Below are positions 1-7,834 of a DNA stretch of 64,000 nt, in pieces. The stretch is from Micromonospora sp. PLK6-60 (lineage in GTDB: Bacteria > Actinomycetota > Actinomycetes > Mycobacteriales > Micromonosporaceae). The number at the start of each line of letters is the position of its first letter. The stretch's first letter is position 1. Made by a program: the position numbers and the translations under genes. Location of the stretch: contig NZ_JAIOAA010000001.1 in the NCBI RefSeq assembly GCF_019890675.1, positions 124,001 through 188,000 on the forward strand, read 5' to 3'. The notes beneath the pieces are model-generated. The model had not been told where the DNA came from. It was given only the letters and a program-made list of their open reading frames with translations, and searched no databases.

Positions 1-1248
1 GGTGGTGATGTGGGTACGGCTGCCCCCGCCCGGCTCGGGCGGGTTCTGCGCGGTGCAGCCGTTGTTGCGGACGAAGGTGTCCCGCAGCGCCCGGCCCTGG
101 CTGATGTTCAGCACGTTGTCCGTGATGCCGTGCAGCCCGAAGTAGGCGATGGGCTGGGTGCCGCCGCTGCACCCGCTGATCTGCGCCCCGGAGATCACCG
201 CGACGGCCCGGAAGACGTCGGCCCGCGCACAGGCCAGCGCGTAGCTCATCCCGCCGCCCCAGCTGAAGCCGAGAGCGAAGCGCTGCCTCGGGTTGACGCA
301 CAGGTCGCTCTCGATCCGCCGGATGATGTTGTCGACGAAGGTGACGTCCTCACCGCCGTTGTTCGCCCAGCCGTTGCCGAAGCCCTGCGGGGCGACCAGG
401 ATCGCGCTGTTGTTCGACTGCTCCTGCTGGCCGTAGTAGGACCAGGCGGCCCCGCTGGTGCCGCCGGAGGAAATCTCCTGCATGGTGCCGCCGCGCCAGT
501 GGAACGCGAAGATCAGCCGGTACGGGTTGTTGTTGTTGTAGTTCGCCGGCACCCGCAGGATGAACTGCCGGTTCTGGCCGTTGCTCTGGATGGTGTGCGT
601 GCCGCTGGACAGCGTCGGGGCCTTGCCGCACCCGCTGCCGCCCGTCGGCGGCGGGGTGGTCGGCGGGGTGCCGCCACCGTCGACCCGGACGAGCTGCCAC
701 TGCTGGTTGGCGCCGTTCCAGTCGGCGTACTGCACGATGTTCGCGCCGTCGGCGGTGGAGGCGCCCTGCACCTCGACGACCTTGCCGCTGTGCCGGCTGA
801 TCAGCCGGACGTGGCCGCCGTCGGAGTCCGCCAGCCGGAACTGCTGGTTGGTCCCGTTGGTGTCGGACCACTGCACGATCGCGCCGCCGTCGGCGGTCGA
901 GAAGTTGTACACGTCGAGCACCTTGCCCGAGTGCCGGGACTTCAGCCGGTAGTAGCCGCCGCCGGAGTCCACGAACTGCCACTGCTGGTTGGCGCCGTTG
1001 TTGCGCGTCCACTGGCTGATCCGCGCGCCGTCGTTGGTGGCCGACGCGTACAGGTCCAACGCCTTGCCGCTGTTGCGGTTCACCAGGACGTACCAGGCGC
1101 TGGTGTCCACCGTCGCCGCCGCCGCGGGCGCCGTGTTCGCCACGACCAGCCCGGTCGCCGCCATGATCGCGGCGGCCGCCACGGCCAGGACTGACCGCCA
1201 GCCGCGGCGGGGTGGGGAGGCGGGACGGGCCTCACCGATGGCCTTCAT
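1..1248 (-). CDS. Secreted CBM13 (ricin-B) plus PHB-depolymerase/feruloyl-esterase-like enzyme, C-terminus cut by window edge
   Basis: The reading frame opens with an ATG at 1248 preceded by AAGGAG (1255-1260) and is still open at base 1. The protein starts with a basic segment and a hydrophobic run ending in APAAAA, a typical export signal. Residues about 45-180 hold three ricin-type beta-trefoil repeats with the QQW/QQF signatures (NQQWQF, NQQFRL, NQQWQL), so this is a CBM13 sugar-binding module. After a Pro/Thr linker comes an esterase domain with ILVAPQGFGNGW and the nucleophile elbow GFSWGGG. Known relatives (CE1-like, annotated as PHB depolymerase family) deacylate plant cell-wall polysaccharides or polyesters. 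Binding plus esterase modules suggest extracellular action on plant polysaccharide. The acid and histidine residues may lie beyond the edge. A LacI-type operator lies upstream. Confidence 0.85.
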   Translation of the reverse strand, partial: MKAIGEARPASPPRRGWRSVLAVAAAAIMAATGLVVANTAPAAAATVDTSAWYVLVNRNSGKALDLYASATNDGARISQWTRNNGANQQWQFVDSGGGYYRLKSRHSGKVLDVYNFSTADGGAIVQWSDTNGTNQQFRLADSDGGHVRLISRHSGKVVEVQGASTADGANIVQYADWNGANQQWQLVRVDGGGTPPTTPPPTGGSGCGKAPTLSSGTHTIQSNGQNRQFILRVPANYNNNNPYRLIFAFHWRGGTMQEISSGGTSGAAWSYYGQQEQSNNSAILVAPQGFGNGWANNGGEDVTFVDNIIRRIESDLCVNPRQRFALGFSWGGGMSYALACARADVFRAVAVISGAQISGCSGGTQPIAYFGLHGITDNVLNISQGRALRDTFVRNNGCTAQNPPEPGGGSRTHITT

Positions 1249-1410
1249 GGTCCACTCCTTCGCTCGGGGCCCCACCCGCGAGCGGAACCCGCGCGCGTGC
1301 CCAGGGGTGTGTGCCGGCGTCTGGTGGTGGCGTCGGCAGGGAGGTGTGGTGCGTGGGGGGAATCGGGCCGGCGGTGCCCGGCCACCGGATGACCCGTTCG
1401 TGACAGCGAA

Positions 1411-1422
1411 GTTAGCGCTAAC
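1411..1422. promoter_or_regulatory. LacI-family operator, perfect palindrome GTTAGCGCTAAC
   Basis: A perfect 12-bp palindrome with the AGCGCT centre typical of LacI/GalR regulators lies 163 bp upstream of the secreted esterase start at 1248. Sites of this form commonly control polysaccharide-degradation genes in actinomycetes. The rest of the 331-bp gap (1249-1579) shows the ribosome binding sites of the two divergent genes and no gene. Confidence 0.6.
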
Positions 1423-1579
1423 AACGTCATACGTCAAACGACAGACGTCGATCGGTTCGCCCTCGATCGGATCCGCGTCCACAGCAGACCCTTGCGCGAG
1501 AATCCTTCACGAGCGTAGGAAGGCTCTCACCTGCCGGAGCCACCACCGGGCGCTCCGTCCACCCTCGATGGAGGTACGT

Positions 1580-3616
1580 GTGACCCGCCCCCGACGCCTC
1601 CGCCTCGCCGGGTCGGCGCTGCTGACCGTCGGCGCCGTGCTGCTCGGCGCGTCCGCCGCGGCGGCGCCACCGGTGGGGCGGCCACCCCTGCCGTCACCCG
1701 GCGCCTGCGACCCGATCGACCCGACGGCCTGCCTGCTGCCCTTCCCGAACGACCACTTCACCGTGCCCGACCCGGCCAGCCCCACCGGCAAGCGGGTCCG
1801 GTTCGCCGCCGCGTCCATGCCGGCCAACGCGCAGGGCGTGCCGATCGACCCGACGGAGTGGAACCGGCAGGACGGGTTCAGCCCCGGCTCACCGATCCTG
1901 GTGCACGTGCCCGGCCTCGACGCCGCCGCCACCGGCATCGCCCCGGTCACCGACATCGGCCGCTCGCTGGCCCCGGACGCGCCGATCGTGCTGGTCGACA
2001 CCGCCACCGGCCGGCGCACGCCGTACTGGGCGGAGCTGGACGCGCACGCCACCGGGCAACCCGACCGGCAACTGCTCATCATCCGGCCGGCGGTCGCCCT
2101 GGCCGAGGGCACCCGGTACGTGGTGGGCCTGCGCGACCTGCGCGACCACGCCGGGTCGCTGATCCCGCCGCCGGCCGGGTTCCGGGCGTACGTCACCGGC
2201 GCGGGCGGTCACCCTCCGGACCGGCGCGCCCCGCAGGTCAAGCGGATCCTCGCCGACCTGACCACCGCCGGAGTCAAGCGGCAGCGCCTCTACCTGGCCT
2301 GGGACTTCACCGTGGCCAGCCGGCAGGGCCTGACCGGCCGGATGCTGGCGGTCCGCGACGACGCGTTCGCCACCCTCGGCCGGGCCGCGCCGACCTTCAC
2401 GGTCAGCCGGGTCACCGACTACTCACCGGAGCAGGATCCGCGGATCGCCCGGCAGGTGACCGGCACCATCGCCGTGCCGTCCTACCTGACCGGCAGCGGT
2501 GGCCCCGGCTCCCGGCTGCACTACGGGCCGGCCGGCGGCGACGGACGGGCGAGCACCCCGGACGCCCGGCCCACGCCGTCGGGCGCCACGCTGCGCGCCG
2601 ACTTCGTCTGCAACCTCCCGCGCGGCGCCTCGGCCGCCGCCCCGGCGCACCTGTCGCTCTACGGTCACGGCCTGCTCGGCCGGCCCACCGAGATCAACGC
2701 CGGCAACGTCAAGGACATGTCCCGCGCCCACAACTTCAGCTTCTGCGCGACCAGTTGGATCGGCATGGCCGAGGCCGACGTCCCGTACGTGGCCGGCGCC
2801 TTCACCGACCTCAGCGCCTTCCCCGCGGTGGCCGACCGGCTGCAACAGAGCTTCCTGAACTTCCTCTTCCTGGGCCGGACGATGATCCACCCCCGCGGGT
2901 TCGCCGCCGACCCGGCGTTCCGGGACGCCGCCGGGCGACCGCTGATCGACGTGGCGGGCGGGCTGCACTACGACGGCAACAGCCAGGGCGGCATCAACGG
3001 CGGCGCGCTCACCGCCGTCGCCCAGGACTGGACCCGGTCGGTGCTCGGCGTGCCCGGGATGAACTACTCCACGCTGTTGCAGCGCAGCGTCGACTTCGCG
3101 CCGTTCCAGACGATCATGGACGGCTACTACCCGTACCGGGCCGACCAGCAGCTGATCTTCGCGCTGCTGCAGATGCTGTGGGATCGCGCCGAGGCCAACG
3201 GGTACGCCCAGCACCTGACCGACGCGCCACTGCCCGGCACCCCACGGCACCAGGTGCTGATGCACGTGGCCTTCGGCGACCACCAGGTCTCCCCCGCCAC
3301 GGCCGAGGTGCAGGCGCGCACCATCGGCGCCAGGCTGCACACCCCGGCCCTCGCCGCCGGCTGGTCCCGCGACGTGCGGCCGTACTGGGGCATCGCGCCG
3401 ATCCGGCGGTACCCGTACACCGGTTCGGCGCTGGTGGTCTGGAACAGCGGCGCGACCTACGCCCCGCCACCGACGAACCTCGCCCCGGCCGGCCCCGAGT
3501 ACGGCACGGACTCACACGAGTTCCCCCGGGCCCAGCCCGGGGCGCAGCGGCAGAAGGCGACCTTCCTGCTCACCGGCCGGGTCGTCGACGTGTGCGCGGG
3601 CGGCCCGTGCCCCTGA
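1580..3616 (+). CDS. Secreted lipase-like alpha/beta hydrolase (Pla-1/cef-like)
   Basis: I chose the GTG at 1580 because GGAGG (1570-1574) lies five bases upstream. An in-frame ATG at 1568 overlaps that site and is less likely. The 678-residue protein begins with a basic region and hydrophobic signal ending around ASAAAA. The mature start CDPIDPTACLLPFPND resembles the N-terminal domain of extracellular Pla-1/cef-type lipases. The C-terminal half has LYGHGLLG (oxyanion region) and GNSQGG, a G-x-S-x-G nucleophile elbow, followed by AFGDHQVSP, where Asp/His of the triad may lie. Substrate is not evident. A strong hairpin follows the stop. No operon partner on this strand. Confidence 0.7.
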   Translation: MTRPRRLRLAGSALLTVGAVLLGASAAAAPPVGRPPLPSPGACDPIDPTACLLPFPNDHFTVPDPASPTGKRVRFAAASMPANAQGVPIDPTEWNRQDGFSPGSPILVHVPGLDAAATGIAPVTDIGRSLAPDAPIVLVDTATGRRTPYWAELDAHATGQPDRQLLIIRPAVALAEGTRYVVGLRDLRDHAGSLIPPPAGFRAYVTGAGGHPPDRRAPQVKRILADLTTAGVKRQRLYLAWDFTVASRQGLTGRMLAVRDDAFATLGRAAPTFTVSRVTDYSPEQDPRIARQVTGTIAVPSYLTGSGGPGSRLHYGPAGGDGRASTPDARPTPSGATLRADFVCNLPRGASAAAPAHLSLYGHGLLGRPTEINAGNVKDMSRAHNFSFCATSWIGMAEADVPYVAGAFTDLSAFPAVADRLQQSFLNFLFLGRTMIHPRGFAADPAFRDAAGRPLIDVAGGLHYDGNSQGGINGGALTAVAQDWTRSVLGVPGMNYSTLLQRSVDFAPFQTIMDGYYPYRADQQLIFALLQMLWDRAEANGYAQHLTDAPLPGTPRHQVLMHVAFGDHQVSPATAEVQARTIGARLHTPALAAGWSRDVRPYWGIAPIRRYPYTGSALVVWNSGATYAPPPTNLAPAGPEYGTDSHEFPRAQPGAQRQKATFLLTGRVVDVCAGGPCP

Positions 3617-3625
3617 CGCGGCTGA

Positions 3626-3652
3626 CCCGGCCGGCGTGCACCGCCGGCCGGG
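3626..3652. terminator. Hairpin terminator between convergent genes
   Basis: A perfect 11-bp stem (CCCGGCCGGCG at 3626-3636 with its complement at 3642-3652) and a 5-base loop lie between the stops of the lipase-like gene and the convergent hydrolase gene. There is no T run, as is usual in actinomycetes. Confidence 0.6.
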
Positions 3653-3689
3653 ACCGGCCCGCCGGTCGACGGCGGCCCCGGGGTCCGCG

Positions 3690-4562
3690 TCAGCTGGCGG
3701 GGTCGAGCACCTCGCGCAGCCTGCGGGCGAAGGCCTCGGGTTGGCCGGGATAGCCGAACTCGCCGCCGAGGAAACCGCCGTGGTGGCTCGGGAAGACGGT
3801 CGCCGGCTGGCCGAGCAGGTCGGCGGTGGCCACCGCGGTGCGGGCGGTGAAGGTGCCGGTGGACTCCTCGCCGACCGCGATCACGACCCGGGTCGGTGCC
3901 TTGGCCAGCGCGTCGACGTCCGGGCGGTAGCTGCTGACCGCCCAGGACCGGTCGGAGAGCAACGGGTCGTCCCGGCGGCCGTCGTCCTCGGTCGGCATGC
4001 CGAACGCGGCGGGGTCGGGCGCCGGCTGGGCGAAGTAGTCGTCGGTGTACTCGCCCTGCCACGAGGTCATCGCGATGAAGGCGGCCATGCCGGCGTGCGA
4101 TCCGGCGGCCTCGTAGCGGTCCCGGACGGCGCCCCGGGCGCGCTCGGCCGCCTCGGCGTCGGGCAGCACGGGAATGACCGGCGGCTCGTGAGCCACCAGG
4201 ACGGTCAGGTCGTCGGGGTGGGCCGCGACGAGCGCGAGCGCGGTCACCGCACCGCCGCTGCTGGCGAACATCTCGACCGGGCCGGCGCCGAGCGCCTCGA
4301 TCACCGCGTGCACGTCACCGGCCTGGACCACCGGGTCGTGATCGTCGCGGCCGTCGCGGCGCCGGCTGCGGCCGAGCCCGCGCGGGTCGTAGGTCACCAC
4401 GGTGCGGTCGGGGAACAACGACGCCAGGGTGGTGAAGCCGCTGGCGTCCATCGGCTGGCCGATCATGAACAGTGGCGGGCGTCCGTCGGCGGTCGGCAGC
4501 GGACCGCGTACGTCGTAGACGAGGTCGGCCTCGGCGGTGGAGAGCGTGTGGGTAGTCGTCAT
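3690..4562 (-). CDS. Alpha/beta-fold hydrolase
   Basis: A 290-residue cytoplasmic hydrolase. It has VVTYDPRGLGRS, characteristic of the alpha/beta hydrolase fold, then FASSGGA as the nucleophile elbow (middle Ser), and SHHGGFLG near the C-terminus carrying the likely catalytic His. The ATG at 4562 gives the usual family N-terminus (MTTTHTL). An upstream ATG at 4595 would add 11 residues and would sit two bases past the regulator stop, so translational coupling to the LuxR gene is possible; neither start has a strong ribosome binding site. It lies directly downstream of the LAL regulator at 4598-7243 on the same strand, so the two are probably co-transcribed. The substrate cannot be told from sequence. 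Confidence 0.8.
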   Translation of the reverse strand: MTTTHTLSTAEADLVYDVRGPLPTADGRPPLFMIGQPMDASGFTTLASLFPDRTVVTYDPRGLGRSRRRDGRDDHDPVVQAGDVHAVIEALGAGPVEMFASSGGAVTALALVAAHPDDLTVLVAHEPPVIPVLPDAEAAERARGAVRDRYEAAGSHAGMAAFIAMTSWQGEYTDDYFAQPAPDPAAFGMPTEDDGRRDDPLLSDRSWAVSSYRPDVDALAKAPTRVVIAVGEESTGTFTARTAVATADLLGQPATVFPSHHGGFLGGEFGYPGQPEAFARRLREVLDPAS

Positions 4563-4597
4563 GCAGCGTTGACCCGTCTCGTATCGGAAACTCATCG

Positions 4598-7243
4598 TCA
4601 ACCCGCCCGCTGCAACCCGAGGGCCTGGGCGAGACCCGCCCGCCCCCGCAGCCCGAGCTTGACGTACGCCCGCTGGAGGTGATTCTCCACCGTGCGCACC
4701 GACAGCACCAGCTCCGCGGCGATCGCCGCGTTGTCGTGCCCCGTCGCCGCCAGCTCGCAGATCTGCCGCTCCCGCGGGGTGAGCCCGTCGCGGCTGCTCG
4801 GCCGGGGCCGCAACGGCGGCCAGTAGCCGCCGCACCGCTCCCGCAGCAGGTCGGCCCGGCGGGCCAGCAGGTTCGCCCGGCGGTGGTCGCCGCGGCGGCC
4901 GGACGCGGTCTCCGCGGCGATCACCGCCTCCAACCCGAGGGCCAGGTAGCCGCTGGCCTCCAACTCGGTGCCGACCCGCTCGAGCGCGGCCGGGTCGTCG
5001 GCGGCGAGCGCGTGGGCGTAGTCGGCCCAGAGCCCGAACAGCGGGCTGTCGCAGCCGGCAGCGACCTGCGCCAACCGCTCGGCGGTCGCGGCGGTGGGCT
5101 CCAGGCGGGAGAGCAGGTGCAGGCACTCCACCGTGATCGTGCTGGCCTGGTCGGCCCGCCCGGGCAGCTCGCGCAGCGTCGCGACGGCCGTGGCCAGCTG
5201 ACCGTCGGCGGCGGCCAGCCAGGCCGCGGTCAGTTCGGCGTCGGCGGCCAGCAGGCCACGCGGCTGCCCGTCGTCGCCGGCGTGGCCGTCGACCAACTGG
5301 CGCAGCAGCCGCCGGCTCTCGTCCAGCTCACCCAGCTGCGCCGCCACGTAGGCGTTGGCCGACAGCACGTACACCCGGATCGGGAACAGGGTGCGGTCGC
5401 CGGCGAGGGTACGGGCCTCGTGCAGCCAGCGCAGCGACCGGCGCAACTGACCGGCGTGGTAGGCGCACTTGCCCCGGGCGAAGGCGAGCAGACCCACCCC
5501 GTCGGCGGCGCCCCGGTCCACCGCGTCCCGGTAGTACCGCCGGGCCAACCGCTCGGCCTCCGGCAGCCGGCCCGACATCAGCAGGGACTGCACGTGACCG
5601 ACCTGGGTGGCGGCCCGCATCGTCGCCCAGGTGTCCGGGATGGCGACCTCGCCGCTGTCGAACATCCGGGCCGCGCGGTCCGGCTGGCCGTCGAAGAGCA
5701 GCAGGTAGGGGTGCAGGGCGGTGACGGCGGTCGCCAGCAGCGGATCCCGCGGCGGGTCCGCCGCCAGCCGGGCCAGGCACGCCCGGGCGCCACCGCTGTC
5801 GCCGCTGAACGCCGCGATGCCCGCCGCCGCGGCCAGCAGCCCGGGGTGCGCCTCGGCGGGCAGGTCGCGGTGGCCGTCGTCGAGCACCTCGCGGGCCTGC
5901 TCGGGCCGGCGGCAGCCCCAGAACAGGTTCAGCGCCCGCAGCGCGGTGGCCTCCGCGCGGTCCCGGGGGTCGACCAGGTGCGCCGCCGCCCGGGCCAGGT
6001 GGGCGTCCGCCTCGTCGCCGCGGCCCTGGGCCACCAGTGCGCGGGCCACCTGCCAGTCGCCGCGGGCGGTGTCGACCCGGCGGCCGAGCCGCTCCGCCAG
6101 CGCCGGGTCGTGCCGGCGCAGCGCGTACTCGGAGGCGGCCAGCAGGTCGGCCGCGGCGACCGGCAGATCCGCCTCGCAGCGCCAGGCCACCATGCGGGCC
6201 AGGTCGCCCTCGCCGCCGCCGTCCACGGCCGCCATCGCCTCGGCCAGGTTCCGGCGTAGCCGGCGGGCGCGCAGCGCGCCGGTACGGTTGCGGACCACCT
6301 CCGCGTACAGCGGGTGACCGGTCTGCACCAGCACCGCCGCACCGTGCTGGACCAGCCGGATCAGGCCGCGCTCCTCCAGCCGCTCGGCGGTGCGCGGTTC
6401 GATTGTCCGCTCGATCAGCGCCAGCGGCGCCGGCTCGGCGTGCGCGACGTACTGCAACGCCTCGGCCTCGTCCGGGTCGAGCGTGCCGAGGGTCTGCTCG
6501 ATCAGCTCGGCGAGGTGGGTGGGGCACAGCGACTCGGTCGGCCAGGTCCACATGCCGTCGCGCCGGACCAGCCCGCCGTCGCGCAGCCCGCACCGCAGCG
6601 CCTCGCGGAGGAACAGCGGATTGCCCTGGCTGATCCGCCACAGCGCGCCGACGGTCAGGCCGTCGACCGGGCCACCCAGCGCCTCCCGTACGACGAGCGC
6701 GGCCTCGTCGGGATCCAGCGGCGGCACGTGCACCCGGTCCACCGACCGGGACCGCCGCAGCGCGGCCACCGGCGCGGCGGTCAGGGCGTCGGTGCGTACG
6801 CTGGCGACCACCTGGACGGTGCCACCGGCGACGAGCCGTTCGAGCAGGGCGGCCGACGCGTCGTCGAGCCAGTTGAGGTCGTCCACGCCGAGGACCACGC
6901 CGCGCCCCGCCGCGACCTCCCGCAACCGGCGTTCGACGTCCCGGAAGACGTCGGCCACGTTCGCGTCGGACGGCTGCGGGAGCCGGCTGGCGAGCACCCC
7001 GAACGGCACGTCCCGCCAGCCGGGTGTGGCGGTGACCCGCAGCACGACGCGTTGCCGCCGCAACGCGTGGTCGAGCACCTCGTCGAGGAGCCGGCTCTTG
7101 CCGACCCCGGCGTCGCCGGTGAGCAGCACACCCGAGCCGGACGTGGCGTCGAGCGCCAGCACCGCCCGGTCCCGCTCACGTGCGCGGCCGACGAACGGCC
7201 ATCCGGCATCCCCGTCCACGAGACATCCTGGCGCAGCAGCCAC
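4598..7243 (-). CDS. LAL-type LuxR family regulator with N-terminal ATPase
   Basis: The 881-residue protein has an N-terminal P-loop ATPase (GDAGVGKS, Walker A, near residue 42; VVLGVDDLNW, Walker B) and a long helical repeat region of TPR-like character. A C-terminal LuxR helix-turn-helix follows (LTPRERQICELAATG through SVRTVENHL). This is the MalT/LAL architecture: ATP and a ligand gate DNA binding. The GTG start at 7243 is supported by AAGGGG four bases upstream. It is transcribed away from the lanthipeptide precursor across a 327-bp gap, so it is the obvious candidate for local control of that operon, which is inference only. The alpha/beta hydrolase follows in the same direction. Confidence 0.85.
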   Translation of the reverse strand: MAAAPGCLVDGDAGWPFVGRARERDRAVLALDATSGSGVLLTGDAGVGKSRLLDEVLDHALRRQRVVLRVTATPGWRDVPFGVLASRLPQPSDANVADVFRDVERRLREVAAGRGVVLGVDDLNWLDDASAALLERLVAGGTVQVVASVRTDALTAAPVAALRRSRSVDRVHVPPLDPDEAALVVREALGGPVDGLTVGALWRISQGNPLFLREALRCGLRDGGLVRRDGMWTWPTESLCPTHLAELIEQTLGTLDPDEAEALQYVAHAEPAPLALIERTIEPRTAERLEERGLIRLVQHGAAVLVQTGHPLYAEVVRNRTGALRARRLRRNLAEAMAAVDGGGEGDLARMVAWRCEADLPVAAADLLAASEYALRRHDPALAERLGRRVDTARGDWQVARALVAQGRGDEADAHLARAAAHLVDPRDRAEATALRALNLFWGCRRPEQAREVLDDGHRDLPAEAHPGLLAAAAGIAAFSGDSGGARACLARLAADPPRDPLLATAVTALHPYLLLFDGQPDRAARMFDSGEVAIPDTWATMRAATQVGHVQSLLMSGRLPEAERLARRYYRDAVDRGAADGVGLLAFARGKCAYHAGQLRRSLRWLHEARTLAGDRTLFPIRVYVLSANAYVAAQLGELDESRRLLRQLVDGHAGDDGQPRGLLAADAELTAAWLAAADGQLATAVATLRELPGRADQASTITVECLHLLSRLEPTAATAERLAQVAAGCDSPLFGLWADYAHALAADDPAALERVGTELEASGYLALGLEAVIAAETASGRRGDHRRANLLARRADLLRERCGGYWPPLRPRPSSRDGLTPRERQICELAATGHDNAAIAAELVLSVRTVENHLQRAYVKLGLRGRAGLAQALGLQRAG

Positions 7244-7461
7244 TTGACCCCTTCACCCCGGGCCGGACCACCCACCCCCGGGGTCCGGTCGCCAATCTCG
7301 TCCTCGATCCGCTCGGCCGGCCGGACCGGGACATGCGGCGGTCTGAGTGGCTCCGGCCCACCCTCACACACCGTGGACGGTGGGGCCGTCGCGTTTCGGA
7401 CACGCCTGCACACCTGACGCTCCGGCCCGCCGGGATGGTTGTCACCGGCGCGACAGCACCG

Positions 7462-7496
7462 GCCGGCACTGAGGTAGCGGCTACTCATGTGCCGGC
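7462..7496. promoter_or_regulatory. Imperfect 35-bp palindrome upstream of the lanthipeptide precursor
   Basis: GCCGGCAC (7462-7469) pairs with GTGCCGGC (7489-7496), and inside these TGAG/CTCA and TAGC/GCTA also pair, giving about 16 paired bases with one bulge per side. It lies 74 bp before the lanA start. It could be a regulator site (for example for the divergent LAL protein) or a leader hairpin. The remainder of the 7244-7570 gap has a weaker inverted repeat at 7263-7288 and no gene. Confidence 0.4.
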
Positions 7497-7570
7497 GTCG
7501 CCCGGCGCGGAGGCTGGTCCTGCAAGCGACCGCCGGGCAGGCCGGCCGGTCATCGTGAAGGGAGATCCGC

Positions 7571-7753
7571 ATGTCCATCACCGACATCGTCAACGGCTGG
7601 AAGGACGAGTACCGGCGCGCCGCCGCCCCCGAGGGCCTGGCGGCCCACCCGGCCGGCGTGGTGGAGCTGGACCGCGACCAGCTGGAGACGGTCGCCGGCG
7701 GTGCCGCCGCGACCACCGGTCACACCACGGCCTGCTGCCACTGCGTCTGCTGA
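7571..7753 (+). CDS. lanA: Class II lanthipeptide precursor (LanA), novel core
   Basis: A 60-codon gene with AGGGAG seven bases before its ATG. The acidic leader has an AWK-like segment (NGWKDEYRR), an HPAG motif and ends LDRDQLETVAGG, a double-glycine cleavage site for C39 peptidases. The predicted core after GG is AAATTGHTTACCHCVC: four Thr, four Cys, no Ser. All Thr could become dehydrobutyrine, so every ring should be methyllanthionine. With the LanD-type enzyme nearby, the C-terminal Cys should be oxidatively decarboxylated to an aminovinyl-methylcysteine. Adjacent Cys-Cys and the CHCVC tail are distinctive; I do not recognise the core as a known lanthipeptide. Activity is unknown. It is the first gene of the lanAMTD operon, with a hairpin just downstream that may limit readthrough. 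Confidence 0.9.
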   Translation: MSITDIVNGWKDEYRRAAAPEGLAAHPAGVVELDRDQLETVAGGAAATTGHTTACCHCVC

Positions 7754-7769
7754 GTCCGTAACGGTCCCT

Positions 7770-7799
7770 GGGGTCCGGGCCCGGCTCGGCCCGGACCCC
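7770..7799 (+). terminator. Hairpin (attenuator) between lanA and lanM
   Basis: A perfect 12-bp stem (GGGGTCCGGGCC at 7770-7781 and its complement at 7788-7799) with a 6-base loop lies 16 bases after the lanA stop and 35 bases before the lanM start. No T tract follows. Such partial terminators are common after lanthipeptide precursor genes and give excess precursor transcript over enzyme transcript. Confidence 0.65.
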
Positions 7800-7834
7800 G
7801 CCGTCCGCCCGATCCACCGCCGCTGGAGCGCCGC

